Below, piece by piece: positions 49,934 through 57,751 of a stretch of 57,751 nt of DNA. Every line of letters begins with the position of its first letter. The stretch's first letter is position 1. Source of the DNA: UBA8752 sp965657965 (GTDB lineage: Bacteria; Bacteroidota; Bacteroidia; Flavobacteriales_D; Sanyastnellaceae). The DNA lies in the NCBI GenBank assembly GCA_965657965.1, contig CBFHQM010000014.1, positions 1 through 57,751 on the forward strand. The letters are read 5' to 3'. The position numbers were made by a program, and so were the translations under genes. The notes under the pieces are model-generated. The model saw nothing but the letters and a program-made list of their open reading frames with translations, had not been told where the DNA came from and did no database searches.

Positions 49934-50485
49934 ATGTCTAGAATCGGAAATGCACCTGTGGCCATTCCTTCCGGAGTCACTGTCGCCGTTGAAGGCAACG
50001 TGATTAAGGTAAAGGGGCCTAAAGGAGAGCTCGAGCAAGCGTTCGACGCTGCCATTGAAGTCAAGATTGAAGAGGGGGTTGTGGTGTTCTCACGCAAAAG
50101 CAATCTCCCCGACCATCGTGCCAAGCACGGTTTGTATCGCTCGCTCTGTGCCGGAATGGTAGAAGGCGTAACCAAGGGATACAAGAAAGAGTTGGAGTTG
50201 GTGGGTGTCGGTTTCCGTGCTCAGTCCAGCGGCCAGCAATTGACCTTGGCATTGGGTTACAGTCACCCCATCATCATTCAGATTCCTACCGAGGTCAAAT
50301 TGACAGCGGAGTCAAAGAAGGGTTCGAACCCTAAAGTCACGCTGGAATCGCACGACAAGCAGCTGTTGGGTACAGTGGCTGCAAAAATCCGTTCTTTGCG
50401 GAAGCCAGAGCCATACAAAGGCAAAGGTGTCCGTTTCACCGACGAGTACATCCGGCGTAAGGCTGGTAAGTCCGCGGCCAAGTAA
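49934..50485 (+). CDS. rplF: 50S ribosomal protein L6
   Basis: This encodes 183 residues starting MSRIGNAPVAIPSGV. It contains the two related L6 domains, and the C-terminal PEPYKGKGVRFTDEYIRRK is diagnostic. L6 lies near the factor-binding stalk. rplR follows after 11 bases. Confidence 0.98.
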   Translation: MSRIGNAPVAIPSGVTVAVEGNVIKVKGPKGELEQAFDAAIEVKIEEGVVVFSRKSNLPDHRAKHGLYRSLCAGMVEGVTKGYKKELELVGVGFRAQSSGQQLTLALGYSHPIIIQIPTEVKLTAESKKGSNPKVTLESHDKQLLGTVAAKIRSLRKPEPYKGKGVRFTDEYIRRKAGKSAAK

Positions 50486-50496
50486 TCGCATACGAC

Positions 50497-50856
50497 ATGT
50501 CCGTAGCAAGCAAGAAACTCAAGACCCGCATGCGCATCAAAGCGCGCATCCGTGGCAAAATCAGTGGGACAACCGAGCGTCCCCGTTTGACCGTGTTTCG
50601 TTCAAACAAGCAGATCTATGCCCAGATCGTAGACGATTCAACGGGCAAGACGCTGGCCAGTTCCAGTTCGCGCACCATCGCAGAAGCGGCTGGTGTTGCC
50701 AAAGTCGAGCAGGCCAAGTTGGTCGGCACGAAAGTGGCGGAAGCGGCAAAAGCTGCTGGAATCGCAAATGTCGTTTTCGACCGGAACGGTTATCTCTATC
50801 ACGGTCGTGTGAAGAGCTTGGCCGACGCCGCGCGCGAAGCCGGACTCCAATTCTGA
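50497..50856 (+). CDS. rplR: 50S ribosomal protein L18
   Basis: This encodes 119 residues. L18 brings 5S rRNA into the large subunit together with L5. RPRLTVFRSNKQIYAQIVDD and the C-terminal FDRNGYLYHGRVKSLADAAR are family features. It lies seven bases before rpsE. Confidence 0.98.
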   Translation: MSVASKKLKTRMRIKARIRGKISGTTERPRLTVFRSNKQIYAQIVDDSTGKTLASSSSRTIAEAAGVAKVEQAKLVGTKVAEAAKAAGIANVVFDRNGYLYHGRVKSLADAAREAGLQF

Positions 50857-50863
50857 AGTCATC

Positions 50864-51394
50864 ATGAGAGACAACAACAACCGTCGGCGTGACGACCGGA
50901 ACAATCAGCCGGAAAGCGACATCAAGGATCGCTTGGTCACCATCAATCGTTCGACCAAAACCACCAAGGGTGGACGGACCTTCACTTTCACTGGTATTGT
51001 CGTCGTAGGCGACGAGAAAGGAAAAGTGGGACATGGTTCAGGTCGCAGCCGTGAGGTGGTCACCGCCATCCAGAAAGGAATCGAAGATGCCAAGAAGCGC
51101 ATGGTCGAGGTGCCCATCATCAATGGCACAGTGCCACACACACAAGAAGCGGTCTTCGCAGGAGCGCGTGTTTTGATCAAGCCAGCCACACCAGGTACTG
51201 GTGTGATTGCAGGAGGTGCCATGCGTGCCGTTCTGGAAAGTGCGGGCATCAAGGACGTTTTGGCGAAGTCATTGGGTTCCTCCAACACGCAAAACGTGGT
51301 GAAGGCGACATTCAAGGCGCTTACCATGATGCGCAGCGCATCTGACGTTGCTGACCTTCGTGGCATTCCTGTTCACCGCGTCTTTAACGGATAA
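50864..51394 (+). CDS. rpsE: 30S ribosomal protein S5
   Basis: This encodes 176 residues. A double-stranded-RNA-binding-like N-terminal domain carries GRTFTFTGIVVVGDEKGKVG, followed by GSGRSREVVTAIQKG. S5 helps decoding accuracy and mRNA unwinding at the entry channel. rpmD follows after five bases. Confidence 0.98.
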   Translation: MRDNNNRRRDDRNNQPESDIKDRLVTINRSTKTTKGGRTFTFTGIVVVGDEKGKVGHGSGRSREVVTAIQKGIEDAKKRMVEVPIINGTVPHTQEAVFAGARVLIKPATPGTGVIAGGAMRAVLESAGIKDVLAKSLGSSNTQNVVKATFKALTMMRSASDVADLRGIPVHRVFNG

Positions 51395-51399
51395 GGACA

Positions 51400-51576
51400 A
51401 TGGCCAAGATCAAGATCACCCAGGTGCGCAGCGCCATCAATCGTCCAAAGCGTCAGAAGTTGACCCTTCAGGCCCTCGGACTCAAGAAACTTCACAACCC
51501 TGTGGAGCACGAAGCCACCCCCCAAATCTTGGGCATGGTGCGCAAAGTGAGCCACCTCGTCAAGGTTGAAGACTAA
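51400..51576 (+). CDS. rpmD: 50S ribosomal protein L30
   Basis: This encodes 58 residues (MAKIKITQVRSAINRPKRQK...). The short L30 fold with a C-terminal strand HLVKVED is complete. It lies five bases behind rpsE and 21 before rplO, the normal spc position. L30 is a small, non-essential large-subunit protein in many bacteria. Confidence 0.95.
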   Translation: MAKIKITQVRSAINRPKRQKLTLQALGLKKLHNPVEHEATPQILGMVRKVSHLVKVED

Positions 51577-51597
51577 TCACATCTAACCAGCAAAACA

Positions 51598-52047
51598 ATG
51601 AATCTCAATAGCCTCAAACCGGCGAAAGGTTCCATCAAGCAGCGAAAGCGAGTTGGTCGTGGTGAAGGCTCCGGACACGGAGGAACTTCTACACGCGGTC
51701 ACAAGGGAGCCAAGTCTCGTTCTGGATACAAGCGGAAGATTGGATTTGAAGGTGGACAAATGCCACTCCAACGCCGTGTTCCAAAGTTTGGATTTACGAA
51801 TCCAAATCGCGTGGCATACAAGGGCATCAATCTCGATACGTTGCAAGAGCTGATCGACCGCAAGTCGTTGAGCGAAATCACGCACGAGTTGCTCGTGGAG
51901 AATGGCTTGGCCCAGAAGAAAGATTTGATCAAGGTCCTCGGACGAGGCGAGCTCAAGTCGGGCATCAAAATTGCTGCGCACAAATTCTCCGCAACCGCCC
52001 AAGCCGCCATTGAGGCAGCAGGGGGCAGCACCGAAAACATCCAATAA
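51598..52047 (+). CDS. rplO: 50S ribosomal protein L15
   Basis: This encodes 149 residues. The glycine-rich N-terminal extension (RVGRGEGSGHGGTSTRGHKG) reaches into the large subunit; the globular part ends with KFSATAQAAIEAAGG. It is a late assembly protein. secY starts two bases after its stop. Confidence 0.98.
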   Translation: MNLNSLKPAKGSIKQRKRVGRGEGSGHGGTSTRGHKGAKSRSGYKRKIGFEGGQMPLQRRVPKFGFTNPNRVAYKGINLDTLQELIDRKSLSEITHELLVENGLAQKKDLIKVLGRGELKSGIKIAAHKFSATAQAAIEAAGGSTENIQ

Positions 52048-52049
52048 GC

Positions 52050-53405
52050 ATGGGTCGTTTTTTCAAAAAAATGCGGGACATCTGGTCCCACGAGGAGCTT
52101 CGCAAGCGCATCGGCATCACGCTCGGGTTCATTTTGATTTACCGTGTGGGTTCTTTCATTGTCATCCCAGGTGTAGACAGTGATACGCTCCAAGAGCAAA
52201 TGAGTGCTTTGGGTGGAGGCGGACTCGGCGACATCCTGTCCTTGTTCACGGGTGGTGCTTTTTCACGGGCATCCATCTTCGCACTCGGCATCATGCCTTA
52301 CATCTCTGCGAGCATCATCATGCAATTGATGGGCCTCGCTGTCCCGACCATCCAAAAGATGCAGTCGGATGGCGAGAGTGGCCGGAAGAAAATCAACCAG
52401 TGGACGAGGTTCTTGACCATCGCCATTACGTTGGTGCAGGCGCCAGGATACTTGGCATCTTCTGTTGTCTCCGTTCCGGGTGCAGTCAGCAACCCCACTA
52501 CATTTTGGTGGTTCAGCGCTGTTTTGATCTTGACGAGCTCAACACTGCTCATCATGTACTTGGGTGAGCGCATCACAGAGCGCGGTGTTGGAAACGGCAT
52601 CAGCTTGCTGATCATGATCGGCATCATTGCCACCTTCCCCCAAGCCATCATCCAAGAGTTCAATCACCCTGACACCAACCTTTACTTCTTCTTGGTCGAA
52701 ATCTTCGCCTTGTTGGTCGTGATTGGGTTGTCTGTGGCTCTGGTGCAAGCGGTTCGCCGGGTTCCGGTTGAAATGACGCGCCTTCAGGCCAACGCAGGTG
52801 CAACGTACATGCCCCAAGGCGCCGCGGCCCGGAGCTACATTCCACTGAAGGTGAACTCCAGTGGTGTGATGCCCATCATCTTCGCTCAAGCGATCATGTT
52901 TGTGCCATTGTACCTCACGCAAAACGAGAGCTTGGCAGACAATGAGGTGCTCATTGCGCTGGGTGATTTCAATGGCCTTTGGTACAATTTGTTGTTCTTC
53001 GTCATGATTGTGGCCTTCACGTATTTCTATACGGCCATCACGGTGAATCCACAGCAAATGGCAGATGACCTGAAGCGTCAGAACAACTTTATCCCCGGTG
53101 TAAAGCCGGGTGGTCCAACGCGAGAGTTTTTGGACAATGTGATTTCAAAAATCACGTTGCCTGGAGCTGTTTTCCTTGGATTGGTTGCCGTGTTGCCAGC
53201 CATCGTGTTCACGATGGGCCTGACCCACGCGCAAGCCTTCAGCATTTTCTTCGGTGGCACGTCGCTGCTGATTATGGTGGGCGTCATTTTGGACACCCTT
53301 CAACAAATTGAAAGTTACCTGTTGTCCCGTCAATACGACTCTCTTATGGAATCCGGAAAGCTCCGGGGCCGTCAAGGGACGAGTGTGAGCGGAATGGCAG
53401 GCTGA
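52050..53405 (+). CDS. secY: Preprotein translocase subunit SecY
   Basis: This encodes 451 residues with ten predicted membrane helices. SecY forms the protein-conducting channel of the inner membrane with SecE and SecG, so it handles the many exported proteins of this window. Typical pieces are GIMPYISASIIMQL, the cytoplasmic loop with RRVPVEMTRLQA, and the C-terminal QQIESYLLSRQYDSLM. map follows after five bases; adk, usually found here in Proteobacteria, is absent. Confidence 0.98.
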   Translation: MGRFFKKMRDIWSHEELRKRIGITLGFILIYRVGSFIVIPGVDSDTLQEQMSALGGGGLGDILSLFTGGAFSRASIFALGIMPYISASIIMQLMGLAVPTIQKMQSDGESGRKKINQWTRFLTIAITLVQAPGYLASSVVSVPGAVSNPTTFWWFSAVLILTSSTLLIMYLGERITERGVGNGISLLIMIGIIATFPQAIIQEFNHPDTNLYFFLVEIFALLVVIGLSVALVQAVRRVPVEMTRLQANAGATYMPQGAAARSYIPLKVNSSGVMPIIFAQAIMFVPLYLTQNESLADNEVLIALGDFNGLWYNLLFFVMIVAFTYFYTAITVNPQQMADDLKRQNNFIPGVKPGGPTREFLDNVISKITLPGAVFLGLVAVLPAIVFTMGLTHAQAFSIFFGGTSLLIMVGVILDTLQQIESYLLSRQYDSLMESGKLRGRQGTSVSGMAG

Positions 53406-53410
53406 TCGGA

Positions 53411-54202
53411 ATGGCGAGAGGACGGATACAGGTTCGCACCGAATCCGAAATCGAGCTTCTCCGAGCGAGTTCTTTGCTTGTCGGTAGAACCTTGGCTGAA
53501 GTAGCCAAGCTGATTCGCCCCGGTGTTTCCACCGAGGATTTGGATCAGGTTGCGGAAACGTTTATTCGGGATCATGGCGCAGTGCCAGGGTTTAAAGGAT
53601 ACAACGGATTTCCTGCATCGCTCTGTACTTCCGTGAACCACCATGTGGTGCACGGGATCCCCAACAACGACCCATTGCAGGAGGGAGACATTGTCTCTGT
53701 TGACTGTGGTGTGTTAATGGAGGGCTACTACGGAGACAGCGCTTACACCTTTATGGTGGGCGAGGTCAGACCCGAAGTCCGCCGATTGTTGGAGGTGACG
53801 CAAGAGTGTCTTGACGACGCCGTCGCTGAAGCCATTGCGGGAAACCGCATTGGGGACATCGGTTGGGCGGTTCAGGAGCACGCAGAGGCATCGGGATACG
53901 GTGTCGTCCGCGAGTTGGTTGGACACGGTCTGGGCACACACTTGCACGAGCCGCCTGAAGTGCCCAATTATGGGCGCCCAGGCAATGGGATCAAGTTGCA
54001 GGCTGGTATGGTCTTGGCCATCGAGCCGATGATCAACTTGGGGAGAAAGGAAGTGGTTCAGGAAGACGACGGTTGGACCATTGCAACAGCAGATGGTTTG
54101 CCGAGTGCCCATTACGAGCACGACGTCGTGGTGAGAGAAGACAAAGTAGAAGTTCTATCGACATTTAAATGGATTGAGGAGGCCTTAGAGGCAGTGAGAT
54201 AG
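53411..54202 (+). CDS. map: Methionine aminopeptidase, type I
   Basis: This encodes 263 residues. The metal-binding residues are visible: Asp in SVDCGVL, Asp in YYGDSAYTF, His in GHGLGTHLHEPP, Glu in AIEPMI and Glu in HYEHDVVV. The enzyme removes the initiator Met from new proteins at the ribosome. It sits between secY and infA, with a 46-base gap to infA rich in A but without a promoter motif. Confidence 0.97.
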   Translation: MARGRIQVRTESEIELLRASSLLVGRTLAEVAKLIRPGVSTEDLDQVAETFIRDHGAVPGFKGYNGFPASLCTSVNHHVVHGIPNNDPLQEGDIVSVDCGVLMEGYYGDSAYTFMVGEVRPEVRRLLEVTQECLDDAVAEAIAGNRIGDIGWAVQEHAEASGYGVVRELVGHGLGTHLHEPPEVPNYGRPGNGIKLQAGMVLAIEPMINLGRKEVVQEDDGWTIATADGLPSAHYEHDVVVREDKVEVLSTFKWIEEALEAVR

Positions 54203-54248
54203 ACCAGAGGAGTACAACAACGAAAACGAAACGAAACAGAAGACATTC

Positions 54249-54467
54249 ATGGCCAAGCAAGCGTCGATTACACAAGATGGGACCATCACCGAAGCCCTCG
54301 GAAACGCGATGTTTCGCGTGGAGCTCGAGAACGGTCACGTCATTACGGCGCACATCTCAGGGAAGATGAGAAAGTTCTACATCAAGATTCTACCTGGAGA
54401 CCGCGTTCGTGTGGACATGAGCCCATACGATTTGACCAAAGGCCGCATTTCGTTCCGATATAAGTAA
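54249..54467 (+). CDS. infA: Translation initiation factor IF-1
   Basis: This encodes 72 residues, the full OB-fold length, starting MAKQASITQDGTITEAL and ending RGRISFRYK-like (KGRISFRYK). IF-1 blocks the A site during initiation. It lies between map and rpmJ, as usual in this phylum. Confidence 0.98.
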   Translation: MAKQASITQDGTITEALGNAMFRVELENGHVITAHISGKMRKFYIKILPGDRVRVDMSPYDLTKGRISFRYK

Positions 54468-54477
54468 ACAGACTGTT

Positions 54478-54594
54478 ATGAAGACCCGTGCATCCCTTAA
54501 AGTCCGCTCCGCGGATTGCAAGATCGTCCGACGAAAAGGACGACTCTTCGTCATCAACAAGAAGAACCCCAAATTCAAGCAGCGTCAGGGTTAA
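54478..54594 (+). CDS. rpmJ: 50S ribosomal protein L36 (zinc-free type)
   Basis: This encodes 38 residues beginning MKTRASLKVRSADCKIVRRK and ending NPKFKQRQG. Of the canonical zinc ligands only one Cys (residue 14) remains; the other positions are Ser, Asn and Phe, so this is the zinc-independent form. It lies 10 bases behind infA and 24 before rpsM. Confidence 0.95.
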   Translation: MKTRASLKVRSADCKIVRRKGRLFVINKKNPKFKQRQG

Positions 54595-54618
54595 TCCTGC
54601 CGTTAAAACGCATTTGCT

Positions 54619-54984
54619 ATGGCACGTATCGCCGGTATCGATATCCCCCGCAACAAAAGAGGAGTAATTGCCCTGACTTACGTCTACGGCATTGGACGCT
54701 CCCGAGCTGCGGACATTCTCACTCAAGCCGCTGTCTCTGAAGACAAGCGCGTCCAAGATTGGTCGGACGACGAGATCACTAAAATTCGCGAGATCATCTC
54801 TGGTGTCCGCGTTGAAGGTGAGCTTCGTTCTGAAGTCCAGATGAACATCAAGCGATTGATGGACATTGGATGCACACGCGGCATTCGTCACCGTCTTGGT
54901 CTGCCCCTCCGTGGACAACGGACCAAGAACAACTCCCGTACCCGGAAGGGCAAGCGGAAAACAGTGGCAAACAAGAAGAAGTAA
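54619..54984 (+). CDS. rpsM: 30S ribosomal protein S13
   Basis: This encodes 121 residues starting MARIAGIDIPRNKRG. S13 contacts the large subunit and P-site tRNA; the C-terminal part CTRGIRHRLGLPLRGQRTKNN is the signature region. It begins the alpha-operon part. In E. coli this operon is repressed by S4; no such leader is recognisable here. Confidence 0.98.
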   Translation: MARIAGIDIPRNKRGVIALTYVYGIGRSRAADILTQAAVSEDKRVQDWSDDEITKIREIISGVRVEGELRSEVQMNIKRLMDIGCTRGIRHRLGLPLRGQRTKNNSRTRKGKRKTVANKKK

Positions 54985-55032
54985 TTCACTGTCCCTGACC
55001 GGGGACGAAGAATCGATCAACTCCACAACACG

Positions 55033-55419
55033 ATGGCTAAGACCACCAAAAAGAACAAGAAGAAGGTCAAAGTGGATGCCATGGGCCAAGCCCATATCCA
55101 CGCCTCCTTCAACAACATCATCATTTCCCTTACCAATGCGACTGGCCAAGTCATTTCTTGGTCCAGCTCAGGTAAAATGGGTTTCCGTGGTTCAAAAAAG
55201 AACACGCCTTACGCTGCACAGTGTGCTGCTGAGGATTGCGGAAAAGAGGCCATGGAATACGGGCTGAAGAAAGTGAAGGTGTTTGTGAAAGGCCCGGGAA
55301 GCGGTCGCGAGAGCGCAATCCGTACCCTGCACAACATGGGCATCGAAGTCACCGAAATTGTGGACATCACACCGATGCCGCACAACGGGTGCCGTCCTCC
55401 GAAGCACCGTCGCGTCTGA
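55033..55419 (+). CDS. rpsK: 30S ribosomal protein S11
   Basis: This encodes 128 residues. S11 forms part of the platform. GQAHIHASFNNIIISLTNATG and the C-terminal DITPMPHNGCRPPKHRRV are diagnostic features. The 48-base gap to rpsM holds no recognised motif, and rpsD follows after 32 bases. Confidence 0.98.
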   Translation: MAKTTKKNKKKVKVDAMGQAHIHASFNNIIISLTNATGQVISWSSSGKMGFRGSKKNTPYAAQCAAEDCGKEAMEYGLKKVKVFVKGPGSGRESAIRTLHNMGIEVTEIVDITPMPHNGCRPPKHRRV

Positions 55420-55451
55420 TCCCAGTACCATAACGAAATAAGCAAGACCAC

Positions 55452-56057
55452 ATGGCACGTTACCGCGGACCCAAGTCCAAGATTACCCGTCGCTTCAAGG
55501 AAGCCATTTTCGGCCCGGACAAGGCATTGGAACGCCGTCCTTATGGACCCGGCCAACACGGCCCGAACCGCCGCCGGAAGAAAGAGTCAGAGTACTCAGT
55601 CCAGCTCGCTGAAAAGCAGAAGGCCAAGTACACCTATGGCATTCTCGAGCGCCAGTTCCGGAATATGTTTGAGCGCGCTCAAAACAACCCGGGCATTACA
55701 GGTGAGGTTCTCCTCCAATTCTGTGAGCTCCGACTCGACAATGTTGTGTTCCGTTTGAACCTGAGCCCAACCCGTCGCGGTTCTCGCCAATTGGTGAATC
55801 ACCGTCACGTCACTGTGAATGGTAAGGTGGTGAACATTCCTTCTTACCGTGTTCGTCCAGGAGACGTTGTGGCTGTCCGGGAAAAGTCCAAGTCACTCGA
55901 AGTAGTGACAGGTGCACTTTCCTCAGGGGGTCAGCGTCACGAATGGCTCGACTGGGATGGCAATGCCCTCGCAGGAACGGTCATCAGCATTCCTTCACGA
56001 GATCAGATTCCAGAGAACATCAAGGAGTCCCTCATCGTCGAGCTCTATAGCAAGTAA
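55452..56057 (+). CDS. rpsD: 30S ribosomal protein S4
   Basis: This encodes 201 residues with an S4 RNA-binding domain (LRLDNVVFRLNLSPTRRGSR). The N-terminus (MARYRGPKSKITRRF) has no Cys pair, so the zinc-free form is present. S4 nucleates the 30S body and limits errors. It lies 21 bases before rpoA. Confidence 0.98.
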   Translation: MARYRGPKSKITRRFKEAIFGPDKALERRPYGPGQHGPNRRRKKESEYSVQLAEKQKAKYTYGILERQFRNMFERAQNNPGITGEVLLQFCELRLDNVVFRLNLSPTRRGSRQLVNHRHVTVNGKVVNIPSYRVRPGDVVAVREKSKSLEVVTGALSSGGQRHEWLDWDGNALAGTVISIPSRDQIPENIKESLIVELYSK

Positions 56058-56078
56058 TCCAAAACAAGCAATCCCGAA

Positions 56079-57071
56079 ATGGCGATTCTCGATTTTCAGC
56101 AGCCTGACAAGGTCATCATGCTTGAGTCCGATGACTTCAACGGACGGTTCGAATTCCGTCCTCTGGAGCCCGGCTTTGGAGTGACCATTGGCAATGCGCT
56201 TCGGCGCATCATGCTCTCCAGCTTGGAGGGTTATGCCATCACCAACCTCCGCATCGAAGGTGTGGAGCATGAGTTTAGCACCATCAAAGGTGTTGTGGAA
56301 GATGTGACCGAAATGGTCCTCAACCTCAAGCAAGTTCGTTTCAAGCGTCAAATTGAAGACGTCGACCACGAGATGGTCAACGTGGTCATTGGCGGTCAAG
56401 AAGCGTTCACGGCAGGAGACATCGGTAAGTTCACCTCTGCATTCCAGGTTATGAATCCAGATCACGTGATCTGCAACTTGGATCCAGGAGTTCAACTCAA
56501 CATGGAATTGCGCATCCAGAAAGGACGCGGATACGTTCCAGCAGAGGAGAACAAGAGCGAAGACACTCCGGTCGATACCATCTTCATCGATTCCATCTTC
56601 ACGCCGATTCGGAACGTGAAGTACGACGTAGAGAACTTCCGTGTGGAGCAGAAGACCGACTATGAGAAGCTCAACCTCGAGCTGCTTTGCGACGGTTCAA
56701 TTGCACCAAAGGATGCACTGCAGGAGGCTGCCCGCATTTTGATTGAGCACTTCATGCTCTTCAGTGAGGAGCGCATCACCTTGGACTTCGTGGAGAAGAA
56801 TGAGGCAGAGGAGCTCGACGAGAGTTCATTGCACATGCGTCATCTGCTGAAGACCAAGTTGGTCGACATGGACTTGAGTGTCCGTGCTCTGAACTGCTTG
56901 AAAGCGGCAGACATCGATTCTCTTGGAGATTTGGTGGCTTACAATAAGAATGACCTGCTGAAGTTCCGGAACTTTGGTAAGAAGAGTTTGACCGAGCTCG
57001 AGGATCTTGTGGAAAGCAAGGGACTGCAATTCGGCATGAACGTCAGCAAGTACAAGTTGGACGCGGAGTAA
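56079..57071 (+). CDS. rpoA: RNA polymerase alpha subunit
   Basis: This encodes 330 residues. The N-terminal assembly domain has RFEFRPLEPGFGVTIGNALRR. The C-terminal domain (about 255-330), which binds UP elements and regulators, has FRNFGKKSLTELEDLV. It is full length. It sits between rpsD and rplQ, as in most bacteria. Confidence 0.98.
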   Translation: MAILDFQQPDKVIMLESDDFNGRFEFRPLEPGFGVTIGNALRRIMLSSLEGYAITNLRIEGVEHEFSTIKGVVEDVTEMVLNLKQVRFKRQIEDVDHEMVNVVIGGQEAFTAGDIGKFTSAFQVMNPDHVICNLDPGVQLNMELRIQKGRGYVPAEENKSEDTPVDTIFIDSIFTPIRNVKYDVENFRVEQKTDYEKLNLELLCDGSIAPKDALQEAARILIEHFMLFSEERITLDFVEKNEAEELDESSLHMRHLLKTKLVDMDLSVRALNCLKAADIDSLGDLVAYNKNDLLKFRNFGKKSLTELEDLVESKGLQFGMNVSKYKLDAE

Positions 57072-57095
57072 TCCGCAGCCTAAACGTCCGTCACC

Positions 57096-57751
57096 ATGAG
57101 ACACGGAAAGAAATTTAACCACCTGGGTCGCCAGACAGCCCATCGCAAGGCGATGTTGGCGAACATGGCATGTAGCCTGATTGAGCACAAACGCATCACC
57201 ACAACGTTGGCGAAGGCCAAGGCGCTTCGGGGCTTTGTCGAGCCGCTTGTGAACCGCTCGAAAGAAGACAGCACGCACAGCCGTCGCATTTGCTTCCGTT
57301 ACATGCGGGACAAGAATGCAGTGACTGAGTTGTTTTCTGAAGTGGGGCCAAAGGTTGCCAACCGTCAGGGAGGCTACACGCGCATCATTCGTTTGGGCAA
57401 TCGCTTGGGCGACAATGCAGAGATGTGCATGATCGAACTCGTTGACTTCAACGAGTTGTATGGCAACGAAACCAAGTCCAAGCGCAAGCGCAGTCGCCGT
57501 TCACGTCGTGGTGGCGCTGCTGCTCCGGCTGCAGAAGGAGCCGCTGCGGCTACAGCTGCTGCTGAGGAAGCGCCTGCTGCTGAGGAAGCACCTGCTGCTG
57601 AGGAAGCGCCTGCTGCTGAGGAAGCGCCTGCTGCTGAGGAAGCGCCTGCTGCTGAGGAAGCGCCCGCTGCTGAGGAAGCACCTGCTGCTGAGGAAGCGCC
57701 TGCTGCTGAGGAAGCGCCTGCTGCTGAGGAAGCGCCTGCTGCTGAGGAAGC
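57096..57751 (+). CDS. rplQ: 50S ribosomal protein L17 with long acidic repeat tail (3' partial)
   Basis: The L17 core covers about residues 1-128 (MRHGKKFNHLGRQTAHRKAM..., then RIIRLGNRLGDNAEMCMIELVDF). Behind it are a basic linker (KSKRKRSRRSRRGG) and an Ala/Glu tail made of PAAEEA units that runs past the window edge, so the stop is not seen. E. coli L17 has only about 127 residues; short Glu/Ala-rich tails are known in Bacteroidota, but this one is long and very regular. It is the last gene of the superoperon in this window. Confidence 0.95.
   Translation, partial: MRHGKKFNHLGRQTAHRKAMLANMACSLIEHKRITTTLAKAKALRGFVEPLVNRSKEDSTHSRRICFRYMRDKNAVTELFSEVGPKVANRQGGYTRIIRLGNRLGDNAEMCMIELVDFNELYGNETKSKRKRSRRSRRGGAAAPAAEGAAAATAAAEEAPAAEEAPAAEEAPAAEEAPAAEEAPAAEEAPAAEEAPAAEEAPAAEEAPAAEEAPAAEE
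57555..57751 (+). repeat. 18-bp in-frame tandem repeat encoding PAAEEA
   Basis: Starting at 57573 there are ten units of 18 bases (the tenth lacks its last base at the window edge), each encoding PAAEEA. One degenerate unit precedes them at 57555. Units differ only at synonymous positions, mainly GCG/GCA and one CCC for CCT. The array continues beyond the window. Confidence 0.95.

Noticed and set aside
57555..57751. Possible CRISPR-like array
   Set aside because: Units are directly adjacent without spacers and are in frame with rplQ, so this is a coding repeat.
1..57751. Defence systems, prophage, insertion sequences or integrases
   Set aside because: No gene in the window has the corresponding domains; the gene content is housekeeping plus secreted proteins.

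Overview
The window is about 57.8 kb of chromosomal DNA from a Gram-negative member of the Bacteroidota, most likely an uncultured, probably marine, Flavobacteriales-type bacterium. The evidence is as follows. Three promoters fit TTG-N19/20-TAnnTTTG, the pattern of the Bacteroidota housekeeping sigma factor, and most genes lack a clear Shine-Dalgarno sequence. A DUF4290 gene sits beside murA, as is usual in this phylum. One secreted enzyme carries a type IX secretion (T9SS) C-terminal domain. Several secreted proteins carry GCTD..ACNY...DDGSC repeats, which are common in this group. The ribosomal superoperon lacks tuf, and adk is absent between secY and map. GC content looks slightly above 50 percent. 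The placement is inferred from gene content, not from a 16S gene.

Region 1 (1-14344) is rich in secreted proteins. It holds five large exported proteins: a thioredoxin-like protein cut by the left edge, a small secreted protein, an S1 serine protease, a 1616-residue M43 metalloprotease and an arylsulfotransferase-like protein. All five carry copies of the same Cys-rich repeat and all end in a dockerin-like calcium loop closed by a Cys. The two proteases form a coupled minus-strand unit. Between them and the fifth protein lie a tRNA-Gly gene with promoter and terminator, and a coupled operon of two outer-membrane-type proteins followed by the Kdo transferase gene waaA.

Region 2 (14345-33631) is mainly housekeeping and regulation: a two-component system, an uncharacterised exported protein, DUF4290, murA, a thioredoxin, and then a tight run of grpE, dnaJ, an ABC exporter pair, a Ppx/GppA phosphatase and an NtrC-like regulator without a DNA-binding domain. 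These are followed by a small membrane protein, alaS, an M23 peptidase, a MerR regulator, hldD, a pterin synthase, folE and a Bax-inhibitor-1 protein. waaA and hldD together indicate a lipopolysaccharide with Kdo and probably heptose.

Region 3 (33654-39721, minus strand) holds a T9SS-exported agmatine/peptidylarginine deiminase and, behind its own terminator, an overlapping unit of a UvrD-type helicase, a lipoprotein, an esterase and a TonB-domain lipoprotein.

Region 4 (39802 to the right edge) is one plus-strand superoperon joining the str, S10, spc and alpha operons, from rpsL to rplQ. It starts at a very good promoter and is cut inside a repetitive acidic tail of L17.

No stretch above 300 bases lacks a gene. 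I saw no insertion sequence, prophage, CRISPR array or recognisable defence locus. The least ordinary items are the shared C-terminal cap of the secreted proteins, the DnaJ with one of two zinc sites missing, the HTH-less sigma-54 activator, the palindrome upstream of grpE, and the L17 repeat tail.
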